Origin: CAZDDI01 sp964504195 | GTDB lineage: Bacteria; Chloroflexota; Anaerolineae; B4-G1; SLSP01 | Direction of reading: 5' to 3' | DNA: 64,000 nucleotides | Assembly: GCA_964504195.1 (NCBI GenBank) | Contig: CAZDDI010000017.1 | Coordinates: 3,637-67,636 of the forward strand | Shown: positions 8,020 through 16,704 of the stretch, piece after piece | How positions within the stretch are numbered: position 1 is the stretch's first letter | Layout: each line of letters starts with the position of its first letter | Position numbers and translations under genes: made by a program | Notes under the pieces: model-generated | What the model was told of the DNA's origin: nothing | Database searches by the model: none | The model's input: only the letters and a program-made list of their open reading frames with translations

Positions 8020-8778
8020 ATGGCTACGTTTTCGCACATGCCTCGGTACGATATTCGCAATGATGGTGTTGGCCCGTATGGCGTTTTCTACTGCGATGCC
8101 TGCAATCGGGAATTCCGCAGCCAACCGGACATCGGCAATGCTGTAGCACAGGATATTGGGCGGCAAGCCCTCGGTGGATTGTTGCGCAAAGTGCCCGTGG
8201 TGGGAGGCGTTGCAGCCAGTAATCTCTCGCGTGAGGATCCGCGTTACAGCTACAAGATGACGCCCCAGCAGTTGGAATCTGCCTGGCAGCAAGTGCAGGA
8301 GCATTTCCGCGAGTGCCCTACCTGCGAGCGCATCCTCTGCCTCTCAGATTTTGATACACAGAGCGGCTATTGCAAAGACGATAGCCCGCGCCAGGAGGAG
8401 ATCGCCGAGGCACGTGGCGCGCAGACCGGAGCAGCCTTGAAGGGTCTCGCTAACGCCTTCGGGCTAGGGGATGCATTCCGGCAGGCCGGTGATGCCGTGC
8501 GCCAGGCGCAGACACAAATCCAAGCGCAGCTAGCACAATGCCCGAAAGGGCATACCGCACCCGCCGGCACCAAGTTCTGCCCGGAATGCGGTGCCCTGAT
8601 GACACAGCCAACGGCGGATAAGTGCCCCGCATGTGGTGCGGAAGGGCGCGGCGCGAAGTTCTGCCCGGAGTGCGGCACGCGCATCGAGCGCGCGCCCGCG
8701 GCAACGACCTGCCCCAGCTGTGGCGTCGAGACCAAAGGGGCGAAGTTCTGTCCAGAATGCGGCACGAAGGTGCTCTAA
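8020..8778 (+). CDS. Zinc-ribbon protein with three C-terminal double-cysteine ribbons
   Basis: A 252-residue soluble protein. An N-terminal CxxC pair (FYCDACNREF, about residue 25) and ECPTCERILC (about 97-106) precede a linker rich in Ala/Gln. The C-terminal third then has ribbons of the form CPxC/CPxG followed by AKFCPECG, repeated three times (about 170-252), as in DZANK/zinc-ribbon families. Such proteins usually mediate protein or nucleic-acid contacts. The start at 8020 has CAGGAG 9 nt upstream; an in-frame ATG at 7978 lies in repeat sequence. It heads a run of four plus-strand genes. Function is unknown. Confidence 0.75.
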   Translation: MATFSHMPRYDIRNDGVGPYGVFYCDACNREFRSQPDIGNAVAQDIGRQALGGLLRKVPVVGGVAASNLSREDPRYSYKMTPQQLESAWQQVQEHFRECPTCERILCLSDFDTQSGYCKDDSPRQEEIAEARGAQTGAALKGLANAFGLGDAFRQAGDAVRQAQTQIQAQLAQCPKGHTAPAGTKFCPECGALMTQPTADKCPACGAEGRGAKFCPECGTRIERAPAATTCPSCGVETKGAKFCPECGTKVL

Positions 8779-8896
8779 ACCACGAAGTTTCATCAACAAC
8801 ACAATCAGGGGTTGTAGCGGGCACACACCACCCGCGACAACCCCTTCTGTGTGTTTTAATCAGCCCACAAATCCCGACTAGCGGGCAATAAATACA

Positions 8897-8924
8897 TTGA
8901 CCCAACAGCAAGAAAGCTTATAAT
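8897..8924 (+). promoter_or_regulatory. Strong promoter of the CXC/TPR gene
   Basis: TTGACC (8897-8902), 16-bp spacer, TATAAT (8919-8924), about 20 nt before the Shine-Dalgarno CAGGAGG. Confidence 0.75.
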
Positions 8925-8943
8925 GACCGCCAGGAGGCAACCC

Positions 8944-9462
8944 ATGGACATTATCCCGGCAAACAGTCTAACTTTCGAGCTGGCCCATGTTATGACGCAA
9001 CGCTGCACTTGTGGCGGGCAGTACCAATTCATGGGGCAACAACTGCTCATGATGAATGAGCTGCCCATTGACCGGCTGCGCGCCCGTTGCACCGATTGCG
9101 AAACTGAAGCCTTCTTCTTTTTCGATATTCACACGTTCTACGATCAACCTCCGGCAGCGGATCGCTTTGCACACACCGAGGCGCTGCTGCGCGAGGCGCT
9201 GGCGACGATGGCGACGGGCGATTGGCCCGCCGCCGAGACCCTGCTCCGTCGGGTGATTGACCCACGTGAAGGAGAACCGGCCTTCGGATGGGCGCATTAT
9301 CAACTGGGTCTCGTCCTCCTGGCACAGAACCAGCGCACCGAAGGCATCCAGCACATTGAAGAAGCCCTACGCTGGGTACCGAACGAACCGGCATTCATCA
9401 AGGGGCTGGAAAAAGCCCGCGCGGATGAGGCGCAAAAGGAGCATCCTGATGGTACTGAATAA
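8944..9462 (+). CDS. CpXC-type cysteine protein with TPR-like C-terminus
   Basis: A 172-residue protein. The N-terminus carries RCTCGGQY and, after about 30 residues, RCTDCETE, a CxC...CxxC pattern like CpXC-domain zinc-binding proteins. The C-terminal half (about 75-165) is helical. It contains ALATMATGDWPAAETLLRRV and YQLGLVLLAQNQRTEGIQHI, a pair of TPR-like repeats. The start at 8944 is set by CAGGAGG 7 nt upstream and a strong promoter just before. It overlaps the next gene by 14 nt, implying coupled expression. Specific role unknown. Confidence 0.7.
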   Translation: MDIIPANSLTFELAHVMTQRCTCGGQYQFMGQQLLMMNELPIDRLRARCTDCETEAFFFFDIHTFYDQPPAADRFAHTEALLREALATMATGDWPAAETLLRRVIDPREGEPAFGWAHYQLGLVLLAQNQRTEGIQHIEEALRWVPNEPAFIKGLEKARADEAQKEHPDGTE

Positions 9463-9787
9463 ACTCCGCTCACTATTTCAAGGCTCACACAAGCCCGCTG
9501 ACCCGGACGGTATCTATGCCTATGTGAAGTGCGGCAAATGCGGTACCCCTCTCACGATACGCGCTGACAAGCGCCATGACTTGCAGCGCGACTTCGACGG
9601 CGATGGATATATATGGCGCAAAGAAGTCATGGATGGGAAGTGCTTCAAACTATTCTACTTCACGCTACACTTTGATGAGGCTTATCACATCACCGACCGC
9701 GAGATCGAAGGCGGGGAATTCATCAGCAAAGAAGCATACACCCGGCTCACCCAATCGGACGGCGAAACTACCAACCAGCAGGGGTAG
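9449..9787 (+). CDS. Small CxxC protein, unknown function
   Basis: A 112-residue protein with a single metal-binding-like YVKCGKCGTPL (about 25-35), then IRADKRHDLQRDFDGDGYIWRKEVMDGKCFKLFYFTLHF in broken form and an ITDREIEGGEFISKEAY tail. Only one CxxC pair is obvious, with a lone Cys near residue 63, so metal binding may need a partner. ATG 9449 lies inside the end of the upstream gene and has GGAG 8 nt before it. The next gene starts 5 nt after its stop. A four-gene transcription unit is likely. I do not recognise the family. Confidence 0.65.
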   Translation: MVLNKLRSLFQGSHKPADPDGIYAYVKCGKCGTPLTIRADKRHDLQRDFDGDGYIWRKEVMDGKCFKLFYFTLHFDEAYHITDREIEGGEFISKEAYTRLTQSDGETTNQQG

Positions 9788-9792
9788 CTATC

Positions 9793-11526
9793 ATGCCGAT
9801 GCACAACGTTGCGGCCCACGAAGAATACGAACAGGTCCGCGTCAAAGCCTTTTGGAATGCTCTGATTCACTGGATTACGGGTAAAAACAACCAGCTGCTC
9901 CCGTTCGATGAAGTGCGCAAGCATCTGGTCTTTGAGGGCCAACACTACCTGGGGTTACAATCGGTGCCGGTGGATAAAATCATCGGCAGCGTGGGGCGCT
10001 ACCGCGATTTCGACCGCGCTTTTTTGCCCACACAACGCCAGACGCAATACCGGTGGGAGAACATCCACGCGGCCCATGCCGACGGCGTGGTATTACCGCC
10101 AGTAGACCTGTACAAGATCGGTGAAGTCTACTTTGTGAAGGATGGCAACCACCGCGTCTCCGTAGCGCGCATCAATGGGCAAGATTACATGGATGCCTAC
10201 GTCACGGCGATCAAGACACCCCTGCCAGTAACGCAGGACACAGACATTGATATCCTCATCCAGCAACAGGAGCGCCAGGCATTTCTCGCACAGACCCGCT
10301 TACATGAAATTTGCCCAGACATATCCGTGGCGCTCTCCGCGCCCGGCCAATATGTGAACTTACTGGAACATATCGCGGTCCACCGCTGGTACATGGGACA
10401 GGCACAACAGCACGAAATTCCCTACCCAGAGGCCGTGGCCTCGTGGGTGGATAACGTCTACCTGCCATTGGTACAGCTCATCCGCGAGCAAGACATCCTC
10501 AAACATTTCCCCAATCGCACCGAAGCCGACCTATATCTGTGGATTTCCGAGCATCGCGCAGAGTTGGAGACCGAACTCGGCGCTCCAGTAGCTGCCGAGA
10601 GCGCAGCGGAAGACCTGGCCGAACATTTCAGCGCACAACCGGGGCGGGTGGCAGAACGCTTGGGTAAGAAGCTGCTGCACAGTGTCTTACCTGAAGAACT
10701 GGAAAGCGGCCCTGCGCCGGGCAAGTGGCGACAGGAGCGCCTCAAGACCCGTTCCGCCGAGCGCTACTTTGTGGATGTGCTGGTAGCCCTGAATGGAACG
10801 GAAAGCGGCTGGATGGCCCTGGAACACGCGCTAGAAATCGCGCAACGCGAGCAGAGCTTTTTGCGCGGGCTGCACAGCTTGCCCAATACTGCGCATTATG
10901 AGCTACCCGAAGTACAAGCAATGCAAACCCGCTTCGCCCAGCGCTGCGCTGAGGCGGGCATCTCCGGTGAATTTTCCCTGGAAGTGGGTGAACCCATTGA
11001 GCGGATTTGCGCGCACGCGCGCCGGGCCGATGTGGTAGTGGTAAGCCTCACTTACCCGCCGCCCACGCAACCCCTGGCGCGACTGGGATCGGGGTTCCGC
11101 AATCTGGTGCAACGCATCACGCGCCCGCTGCTGGCGATTCCACCTGATACGCACCCCCCACTAACACATCCATTGCTCGCATACGACGGCAGCCCGGCAG
11201 CCGACGAAGCACTCTTCATCACCGGGCATCTGGCAACCGTTTGGCAATTGCCGGTCACGCTCATAACAGCGAGCGAAACCGCCGCCGCCCGCGCCACGGC
11301 GCGCACGCGCGCGCTGTGTTATTTGCAGGAATATGGCGCGACGGTCACGGCCATAGATAAGGCCGGCGCGCCAGGGCCGGCCATTCTCCAAACGGCAGAG
11401 GAACAGGGCTGCGATGGCATCATCATGGGGAGCTATGGGCAAGCACCGCTACTCCAGGTGGTGCTAGGCAGCACCGTGGATCATGTCCTGCGGCACGCGC
11501 ACCTGCCGATACTGATTTGCCGGTAA
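9793..11526 (+). CDS. ParB-like domain fused to universal stress protein domain
   Basis: A 577-residue soluble protein. The N-terminal region (about 1-140) has VPVDKIIGSVGRYRDFDRAF and FVKDGNHRVSVARINGQDY. DGNHR resembles the GxxR box of the ParB/Srx fold. A helical middle (about 150-320) follows. The C-terminal half contains two UspA-like folds (about 325-450 and 455-577). The second ends with GSYGQAPLLQVVLGST, matching the G-x2-G-x9-G-S ATP-binding pattern of ATP-type Usp proteins. It is the last gene of the 8.0-11.5 kb run. Whether the ParB-like part binds CTP or has nuclease activity is not shown by sequence. Domain calls are fairly sure; function unknown. Confidence 0.75.
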   Translation: MPMHNVAAHEEYEQVRVKAFWNALIHWITGKNNQLLPFDEVRKHLVFEGQHYLGLQSVPVDKIIGSVGRYRDFDRAFLPTQRQTQYRWENIHAAHADGVVLPPVDLYKIGEVYFVKDGNHRVSVARINGQDYMDAYVTAIKTPLPVTQDTDIDILIQQQERQAFLAQTRLHEICPDISVALSAPGQYVNLLEHIAVHRWYMGQAQQHEIPYPEAVASWVDNVYLPLVQLIREQDILKHFPNRTEADLYLWISEHRAELETELGAPVAAESAAEDLAEHFSAQPGRVAERLGKKLLHSVLPEELESGPAPGKWRQERLKTRSAERYFVDVLVALNGTESGWMALEHALEIAQREQSFLRGLHSLPNTAHYELPEVQAMQTRFAQRCAEAGISGEFSLEVGEPIERICAHARRADVVVVSLTYPPPTQPLARLGSGFRNLVQRITRPLLAIPPDTHPPLTHPLLAYDGSPAADEALFITGHLATVWQLPVTLITASETAAARATARTRALCYLQEYGATVTAIDKAGAPGPAILQTAEEQGCDGIIMGSYGQAPLLQVVLGSTVDHVLRHAHLPILICR

Positions 11527-11528
11527 CA

Positions 11529-13034
11529 TCAAGGAACAGTCGTAAGTCCGCGCAGCACCAACGGCAAGTACAACCGCTCATGGAGCACCAGCCTTTCATA
11601 CGCGCCCAGATCGGGCAGACCGCCCGAAGCGCGTAAACGCCCCAAAATATCATCGCTGGGGGCATAAAGCGCATCAGCAACATCGAAAACCGCCACACCT
11701 GCCGGAATGCCATAAGCGTATACCAGCCCCTCGAAAACAGCGCGGATAGAGGTAGCGCCACCGGCAAACGTCTCGCTCCCCGGATTCCAACGCGGCAGCA
11801 GCAAACCGGCCTGGCCTCCCAACTGCGGATTACCCAGAATCCGCGCCGCGTCATTTGTGTAGTTCACCAAATCGTCCCCGCCCACCGGAAGCACCGCGCC
11901 ACCGTTCCAATAAAGGTTGTTATGCAACGTCCACGACGTTGTCTGCCCGGCAGGCGTGTCGGAGAAATCGGTCAGTGTGCCGGTAGGATCGGCCCAGATG
12001 TTATTATAGAACGCGATATTGACATTGGGCTGATTGCTGCCGTAAGTATAAAGGCGCATAGCAAACGCATTGGAGGGCAGATTGCCGACCACTGTATTGT
12101 TGCGGAAAGTGACATTGCGCGATCCCATCACGCCTAACGGCGCGCGCATAGGATGGCTCGCATTCCCCAACAGCAAGTTGTTTTCGATCAATACCCCGTC
12201 GGCCTCGTAGCTAGCCGTGCCATCCTCGCCAATCTGGATGAACCCATAGCCGGATGAGCCTTCCCAGTTGAGAAACACATTGCGCCGCAGGGTCACACGC
12301 TTGCTACCGAGCACCCAATCATCAGTCCCATTGCTATCCTTGACCACCACAAAGGCGCTGGTGTTGTTGCCATTGACGCGCCCACTCCCGGCAAAGTCGT
12401 TGAAAAAGACGTTATCCTCGATGACGACATCCTCCACGCTATTAACATCAATGTGCTCATCGCTGCCGCTCTGGTTGTAGAACATATTGCCCCGTACCGT
12501 GATGTGGGTCGCGCCGTTGTTGATCTTGAGGATGTCATTGTTGTAACTGTCGTGAAAGATGTTATCCGTAAGCGTGATATGGGTAACACGCCCCTGCACA
12601 CCACCGCCATCAATATGGACAACCAGCGCCACAGCTCCCGCCCCACCATGCGCGATATCGAAGCCGGAAAGGGTAATGCCGCGCGCACCGTCGTAAGTAG
12701 TGATGACCTTATCCGTCGTATTGCGCAGCCGCGCCTGATAGGGAACTTCAGCGCGAACGAGAACGCCGTGCGTGAAGTTACCCCGCAGCCGCACGCGGCC
12801 CACATAATCGCCGGGACGCACCAGAACCGTGCTGCCGTCTGGCACCCGGTCGAGCGCGTAAGTGATGGTAGCCCACGGCGCAGCAGCCGAACCGTTGCCG
12901 GACACGTCGCTGCCATTGACGGCAACGTAGTAGATGCCGCCCGCCTGCGCCGCCGGATGCGCCGCCACAGTTGCCCCCCAGCCCAATGCCAACACAACAC
13001 ATCCCAACCCCAGCCTGAGCCAATATCGCCACAT
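11529..13034 (-). CDS. Secreted right-handed parallel beta-helix protein
   Basis: A 501-residue protein with a signal peptide (about 1-31, ending AHPAAQA). DUF1565-like YYVAVNGSDVSGNGS...PWATITYAL opens the mature chain. Many beta-helix coils follow (ITLTDNIFHDSYNN, ITVRGNMFYNQSG, VVIEDNVFFND, VLIENNLLLGN, VTFRNNTVVGN), about residues 100-400. This fold is shared by pectate-lyase-like polysaccharide-binding or cleaving proteins, and no catalytic residues are assigned. A Shine-Dalgarno GGAGG precedes the start. It is the last gene of a minus-strand run with larE and an ABC exporter; a functional link is not evident. Confidence 0.85.
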   Translation of the reverse strand: MWRYWLRLGLGCVVLALGWGATVAAHPAAQAGGIYYVAVNGSDVSGNGSAAAPWATITYALDRVPDGSTVLVRPGDYVGRVRLRGNFTHGVLVRAEVPYQARLRNTTDKVITTYDGARGITLSGFDIAHGGAGAVALVVHIDGGGVQGRVTHITLTDNIFHDSYNNDILKINNGATHITVRGNMFYNQSGSDEHIDVNSVEDVVIEDNVFFNDFAGSGRVNGNNTSAFVVVKDSNGTDDWVLGSKRVTLRRNVFLNWEGSSGYGFIQIGEDGTASYEADGVLIENNLLLGNASHPMRAPLGVMGSRNVTFRNNTVVGNLPSNAFAMRLYTYGSNQPNVNIAFYNNIWADPTGTLTDFSDTPAGQTTSWTLHNNLYWNGGAVLPVGGDDLVNYTNDAARILGNPQLGGQAGLLLPRWNPGSETFAGGATSIRAVFEGLVYAYGIPAGVAVFDVADALYAPSDDILGRLRASGGLPDLGAYERLVLHERLYLPLVLRGLTTVP

Positions 13035-13060
13035 TTGCAGCCTCCAATCAGCAACTCAAT

Positions 13061-13864
13061 TTACTTACGTTCCAACGGCTCATTCATGCTGCCCGACCGC
13101 AACCCTTGCAAATCCAGGGTGACGTAGGCATAGCCGGCGGCCTTGAGCGCGGCGACGATGGCCTCGCGGTGGGCGAGCGCGACGGGGAAAGCGTCGGGCG
13201 GCAGCTCGATGCGGGCCACGTCACGGTGCTGGCGCACGCGCAGCTCGCGGAAGCCCAGGGCGCGCAGCGCGGCTTCGGCCCGGGCGATTTGCGCCAGCGC
13301 CGCCGCCGTCACCGGGTCGCCGTAGGGCAGCCGTGAGGCCAGGCACGCGGCGGAGGGCATATCCCAGGTGGGCAGGCCCAACGCGCGGGAGAGCGCGCGG
13401 ATCTCGGCTTTGGTCAGCCCCACCTCTTGCAGCGGACTGCGCACGCCCAACTCGCGGGCAGCGCGCGCGCCAGGGCGATAGTCGGACAAATCATCGGCAT
13501 TGCTGCCATCAGCCACCACTGCGAAGCCATGCTCGTGGGCGTAAGCCAGCAACGCGCTCACAATCAGCCGCTTGCACACATAGCAGCGCTCCGGCGGATT
13601 GGCGACGAAGGCCGGATCAGAGAGCGGGGCGACCTCCACCGTCACCACGTCCGCGCCGATGACCTCACCGGCTACTGCGAGCGCCGCAGTCGCTTCCGGC
13701 GGTGTCACCAGCTCCGAGAGCGCCAGCACGCCCACCGCGCGCGCACCTAGCGCATCGTGGGCGGCCTTGAGCAGCAAGGTGCTATCCACCCCACCGGAGT
13801 AGGCCACCAGCACGCTGCCCATATCAGCGAGCGCTTGCTTCACCTGTGTGTATTTATCCCACAT
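13061..13864 (-). CDS. larE: ATP-dependent sacrificial sulfur transferase LarE
   Basis: A 267-residue PP-loop protein with AYSGGVDSTL (pyrophosphatase loop, residues 23-28). WDMPSAACLASR contains Cys174, aligning with the sulfur-donor cysteine (Cys176 in Lactobacillus plantarum LarE). LarE adenylates and thiolates the pyridinium dicarboxylate precursor of the nickel-pincer cofactor of lactate racemase-type enzymes. Two further cysteines, in ERCYVCKR (94, 97), are present. LarB, LarC and LarA are not in this window. It starts 6 nt after the ABC permease stop. Family is clear; the partner enzyme is unknown. Confidence 0.9.
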   Translation of the reverse strand: MWDKYTQVKQALADMGSVLVAYSGGVDSTLLLKAAHDALGARAVGVLALSELVTPPEATAALAVAGEVIGADVVTVEVAPLSDPAFVANPPERCYVCKRLIVSALLAYAHEHGFAVVADGSNADDLSDYRPGARAARELGVRSPLQEVGLTKAEIRALSRALGLPTWDMPSAACLASRLPYGDPVTAAALAQIARAEAALRALGFRELRVRQHRDVARIELPPDAFPVALAHREAIVAALKAAGYAYVTLDLQGLRSGSMNEPLERK

Positions 13865-13870
13865 CGGCGG

Positions 13871-14662
13871 TCACTTCCAGCGCGTGAGGATGGTCTCACG
13901 CTGGAACAGGCGCACGGCCAGCCACAGCACCCCCGCGTTGAGCAGCACCAATCCCACCACCGCCCACAGCATCAGGGACAGGCTGAGGAAGACTTTCCCC
14001 ATCAACACGACCATGCTGAGACCCACGACCGGGATGACGAACAGGGCCGTCACCTGCTGCGCGGCGCGCGGGTCGTTGATGCGCGAGGAGGCGATGACGC
14101 CGCACGCGGTCGAAAGCAGCGCGAAAAGCGGGCTGTGCAAGGCCATGCTCACCAGCCACACCGGGCGCACCAGGTAGGTAAACACTATCGGGGTGGCGAT
14201 CAGATACATCCCGGCGGCGGTCAGCGCAAAGCTGAGCCAGGTCAGCAGCACCGCCGGGGTGACGGCGGCGAACGCTTTGCCCACCAGCAGCTCCGCTGTG
14301 CTTACCGGCGTCGCCAGCAGCGGCTCCAGGCTGCGCGTCTCTTTTTCGCCGATGATGCTATACGCGGCGACGTAGACCGGCAACGTCATCGGGATCAGCA
14401 ACAGGTAGAACATATACTGATCGTTCAGCATGATGATCATGCCGATTTTCTCGCCCAGCGCGGCGATGTCCGGCGGCATGGTCATGCCGCTGCTTTCGCC
14501 TGCGAAGTCCGATTCCGGCGCGCGCTCCATGAAATACGTTGTGCCCAGCATCATCCCTACGAGCAGCAGGGGCAACAGGGCCATCATCGCCAGCACCATC
14601 TTGTTCTTGCGCATATCCAGCCATTCTTTGCTTACAATGGCCTGTAATCGTTGGGGGTTCAT
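13871..14662 (-). CDS. ABC-2 type exporter permease
   Basis: A 263-residue membrane protein of the NatB/ABC-2 type. A first helix after KEWLDMRKNKM is followed by an extracytoplasmic segment (about 48-85). Then come about five hydrophobic segments, with the family hallmark IIGEKETRSLEPLLATPVS (about 100-120) in the cytoplasmic coupling region. Its start overlaps the ATPase stop by 4 nt (ATGA), so the two are translationally coupled. Exported substrate unknown. Confidence 0.88.
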   Translation of the reverse strand: MNPQRLQAIVSKEWLDMRKNKMVLAMMALLPLLLVGMMLGTTYFMERAPESDFAGESSGMTMPPDIAALGEKIGMIIMLNDQYMFYLLLIPMTLPVYVAAYSIIGEKETRSLEPLLATPVSTAELLVGKAFAAVTPAVLLTWLSFALTAAGMYLIATPIVFTYLVRPVWLVSMALHSPLFALLSTACGVIASSRINDPRAAQQVTALFVIPVVGLSMVVLMGKVFLSLSLMLWAVVGLVLLNAGVLWLAVRLFQRETILTRWK

Positions 14663-15579
14663 GCTGTTGCCTCCGCTTCCCGCATTAAATCGAAATAGAC
14701 CTGCTCCAAAGATTGCGTCTCCGGCTCCACGAATTGTACCGCGCCGCCCGCCGCAACCAGCGCGCGCACCAGCGCGGGGTTCTGCTCTGCCGGGTCATCC
14801 AGACCCACGCGCAAGCCGCCTTCGATCTCGGTAACGGTCTTGACAAAGGGCAACGCGGCGACGGCCTCGCGGAGCGCGGGGGTGGTCTGCTGCAAGCGCA
14901 CCCGTACCGATTGGCCGTAGAGCTGGTGGCGCAGCGCGGCGGGCGTATCCACCCGGATCAACCGCTGCTTGATGACCGCGACCCGGTCGCAGAGTCGGTC
15001 AGCCTCATCGAGGTTGTGGGTGCAAATAATGATGGTACGCCCCTGCCCCTTGAGCGTTTCGACGAAATCGCGCACCACGCGCGCAGACTCCGGGTCGAGC
15101 GCGGAGGTCGGCTCATCGAGAAAGAGCACGGGCGGCTCGTGGAGCAGCGCGCGGGCGATGGCGAGCTTCTGCTGCATCCCTTTGGAGAAGCCGCCCACCG
15201 GCTCGGAGCGACGTTCCCATAAGCCCAACAGCGTGAGGTATTTGCGCACCTGCCCGACCACATCCGCCACGCCGTGCAGTTTGGCGTAGAAACCCAGATT
15301 GTCCTGAGCATTGAGGCGGGGATAGAGGCCCGGCGATTCGGTGAGCAAGCCGATGCTGGCGCGCACGGCCTCATTTGCCGCGCCGATGCGGTGGCCGTTG
15401 ACCCAGGCCGCGCCGGACGTGGGCGCAATCAGCGCGGCCAGCATCCGCACCGTCGTGGTCTTGCCGGCACCGTTCGGGCCAAGAAAGCCGAAGACTTCAC
15501 CCTGGCGCACATCCAGTGACATATCGGCGACGGCCAGGTTATCGCCGAAGCGTTTGGTTAAAGATTCACTACGGATCAT
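14659..15579 (-). CDS. ABC transporter ATPase, NatA-like
   Basis: A 306-residue ATPase with Walker A GPNGAGKTT (about 34-42), signature GFSKGMQQKLA (about 133), Walker B VLFLDEPTSALDP (about 151-163) and switch His in ICTHNLDEADRLC. A C-terminal regulatory extension (about 220-306) is typical of ABC-2 drug or Na+ exporters. It heads a four-gene minus-strand unit (ATPase, permease, larE, beta-helix protein). Its 5' leader is copy C of the type 1 leader repeat, ending in a GGGGAGGAG Shine-Dalgarno. Substrate is unknown. Confidence 0.93.
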   Translation of the reverse strand: MIRSESLTKRFGDNLAVADMSLDVRQGEVFGFLGPNGAGKTTTVRMLAALIAPTSGAAWVNGHRIGAANEAVRASIGLLTESPGLYPRLNAQDNLGFYAKLHGVADVVGQVRKYLTLLGLWERRSEPVGGFSKGMQQKLAIARALLHEPPVLFLDEPTSALDPESARVVRDFVETLKGQGRTIIICTHNLDEADRLCDRVAVIKQRLIRVDTPAALRHQLYGQSVRVRLQQTTPALREAVAALPFVKTVTEIEGGLRVGLDDPAEQNPALVRALVAAGGAVQFVEPETQSLEQVYFDLMREAEATA

Positions 15580-15585
15580 AAAATA

Positions 15586-15703
15586 CTCCTCCCCTGAAAA
15601 TGGTGAATGGCGAATCGTAAATCAAAACTAGCGTAACGCGGAGCGTCTGCTCCGCGCGCGAATGACGCATCTATGCGCTGACAGTTCGCACTACATTCAC
15701 AGC
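15586..15703 (-). repeat. Leader repeat type 1, copy C (leader of the NatA-like gene)
   Basis: Read on the minus strand it has the same order as copies A and B: GCGAACTGTCAGCGCATAGAT, hairpin CGCGGAGC-AGAC-GCTCCGCG (15637-15656), TACGCTAGTTTTGATT, ATTCGCC heptamers, ATTTTCAGGGGAGGAG. The hairpin differs from copy A by an A-T to G-C swap on both arms. Confidence 0.85.
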
Positions 15704-15837
15704 GCGTGGCAAATCAACAAATACCTATGGTAACAGCGAAGGTTTCCACGCTGCGCTTATTGTATCATTCTTAATGCCAGATAACAAACATAAACAATCC
15801 GGCAAAGCGCACCAGCTGTCGCTTCACCACCTTTACT

Positions 15838-15865
15838 TTGACAATTGTATATTTCTAAATACACT
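15838..15865 (+). promoter_or_regulatory. Promoter of the unknown anchored protein at 15902
   Basis: TTGACA (15838-15843), 16-bp spacer, TACACT (15860-15865), about 27 nt before the Shine-Dalgarno AAGGAG. Confidence 0.75.
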
Positions 15866-15901
15866 ATCCATACAAAAAGAATACAATCATAAGGAGTATT
15901 T

Positions 15902-16639
15902 ATGAACACCCAGCATGGTTCTAACCGGGCTTTTTTAATAGCTGCGATTGGCATGGGGTTAATGCTGTTGCTGGTCACAGGCGCTTTTATAGTATGGGCA
16001 CTTATCTTGAACCCACAGATGCAAGCGCGGCAGGCCGAAACAAACGCGGCGATTTTCGCCACCAATGAAGCCCTCCTGGTAAGCCAAAGCGCCACCGCTA
16101 CTGCGTTGGCGGCTGCGCCGCCCGGCTCTCTGACCGCAACCCCTGTTCCCGATCTACCGCTGGCCTGCCCCACCGTGACCATGATTGATTGTCCGCGCTG
16201 TGACGTGCTCCAGCCGGGCTACACGTTGCAGACGGAGCGGTGCACCACTGAGGCGTGTATCCTTACCCGCGATAGCGAACCCGACTACCCGATCGGTGTA
16301 GCGACACTGGAAGGCTACTACACGCCCCGCGAGCGTTCCAATCTCTTTGGCGAGCCAGGAGTAGTAACATGTGACGCCTTCGTTATCACGGGCGGCTCGG
16401 AGATGCTGATGCGCGCCTACTTGACCCTGGTCGAGAAAGGGAACACGGTGAACACCCGCAACGCGCTGAACCAGCCCATCATCAACCTGGATTTCAGCAC
16501 GCTCACAGAGGCAGAAGTCGCACAGATTGTGGAGTCCACACCTGAAAAGCCGCTGACGCTGGTGGTACTCAGTTCTAGCCCACTTTACACCAGCGTCCCA
16601 GCCTGCTTCTCCCCGGTAGAGGTATTACGGGTGCGCTGA
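15902..16639 (+). CDS. Single-pass anchored extracytoplasmic protein, unknown
   Basis: A 245-residue protein. One N-terminal transmembrane segment (about 11-34) is followed by a helical Ala/Gln/Thr-rich linker with SATATALAAA and a Pro/Thr stretch. The extracytoplasmic domain has paired cysteines (CPTVTMIDCPRCD, ERCTTEACI), an ERSNLFGEPGVV stretch like bacterial SH3-type strands, and a late Cys. The cysteines could form disulfides outside the cell. Start has AAGGAG 7 nt upstream and a consensus promoter. I do not recognise the family; it is a single gene between two transcription units. Confidence 0.6.
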   Translation: MNTQHGSNRAFLIAAIGMGLMLLLVTGAFIVWALILNPQMQARQAETNAAIFATNEALLVSQSATATALAAAPPGSLTATPVPDLPLACPTVTMIDCPRCDVLQPGYTLQTERCTTEACILTRDSEPDYPIGVATLEGYYTPRERSNLFGEPGVVTCDAFVITGGSEMLMRAYLTLVEKGNTVNTRNALNQPIINLDFSTLTEAEVAQIVESTPEKPLTLVVLSSSPLYTSVPACFSPVEVLRVR

Positions 16640-16647
16640 AAGGCCCA

Positions 16648-16675
16648 TTGTAATTTTGCCGTAGCGTGTTATAAT
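16648..16675 (+). promoter_or_regulatory. Promoter of secG
   Basis: TTGTAA (16648-16653), 16-bp spacer, TATAAT (16670-16675), about 13 nt before the GGGGAGG Shine-Dalgarno. Confidence 0.75.
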
Positions 16676-16704
16676 CCGCCTACTTGTTAGGGGAGGTTTT
16701 TTGA

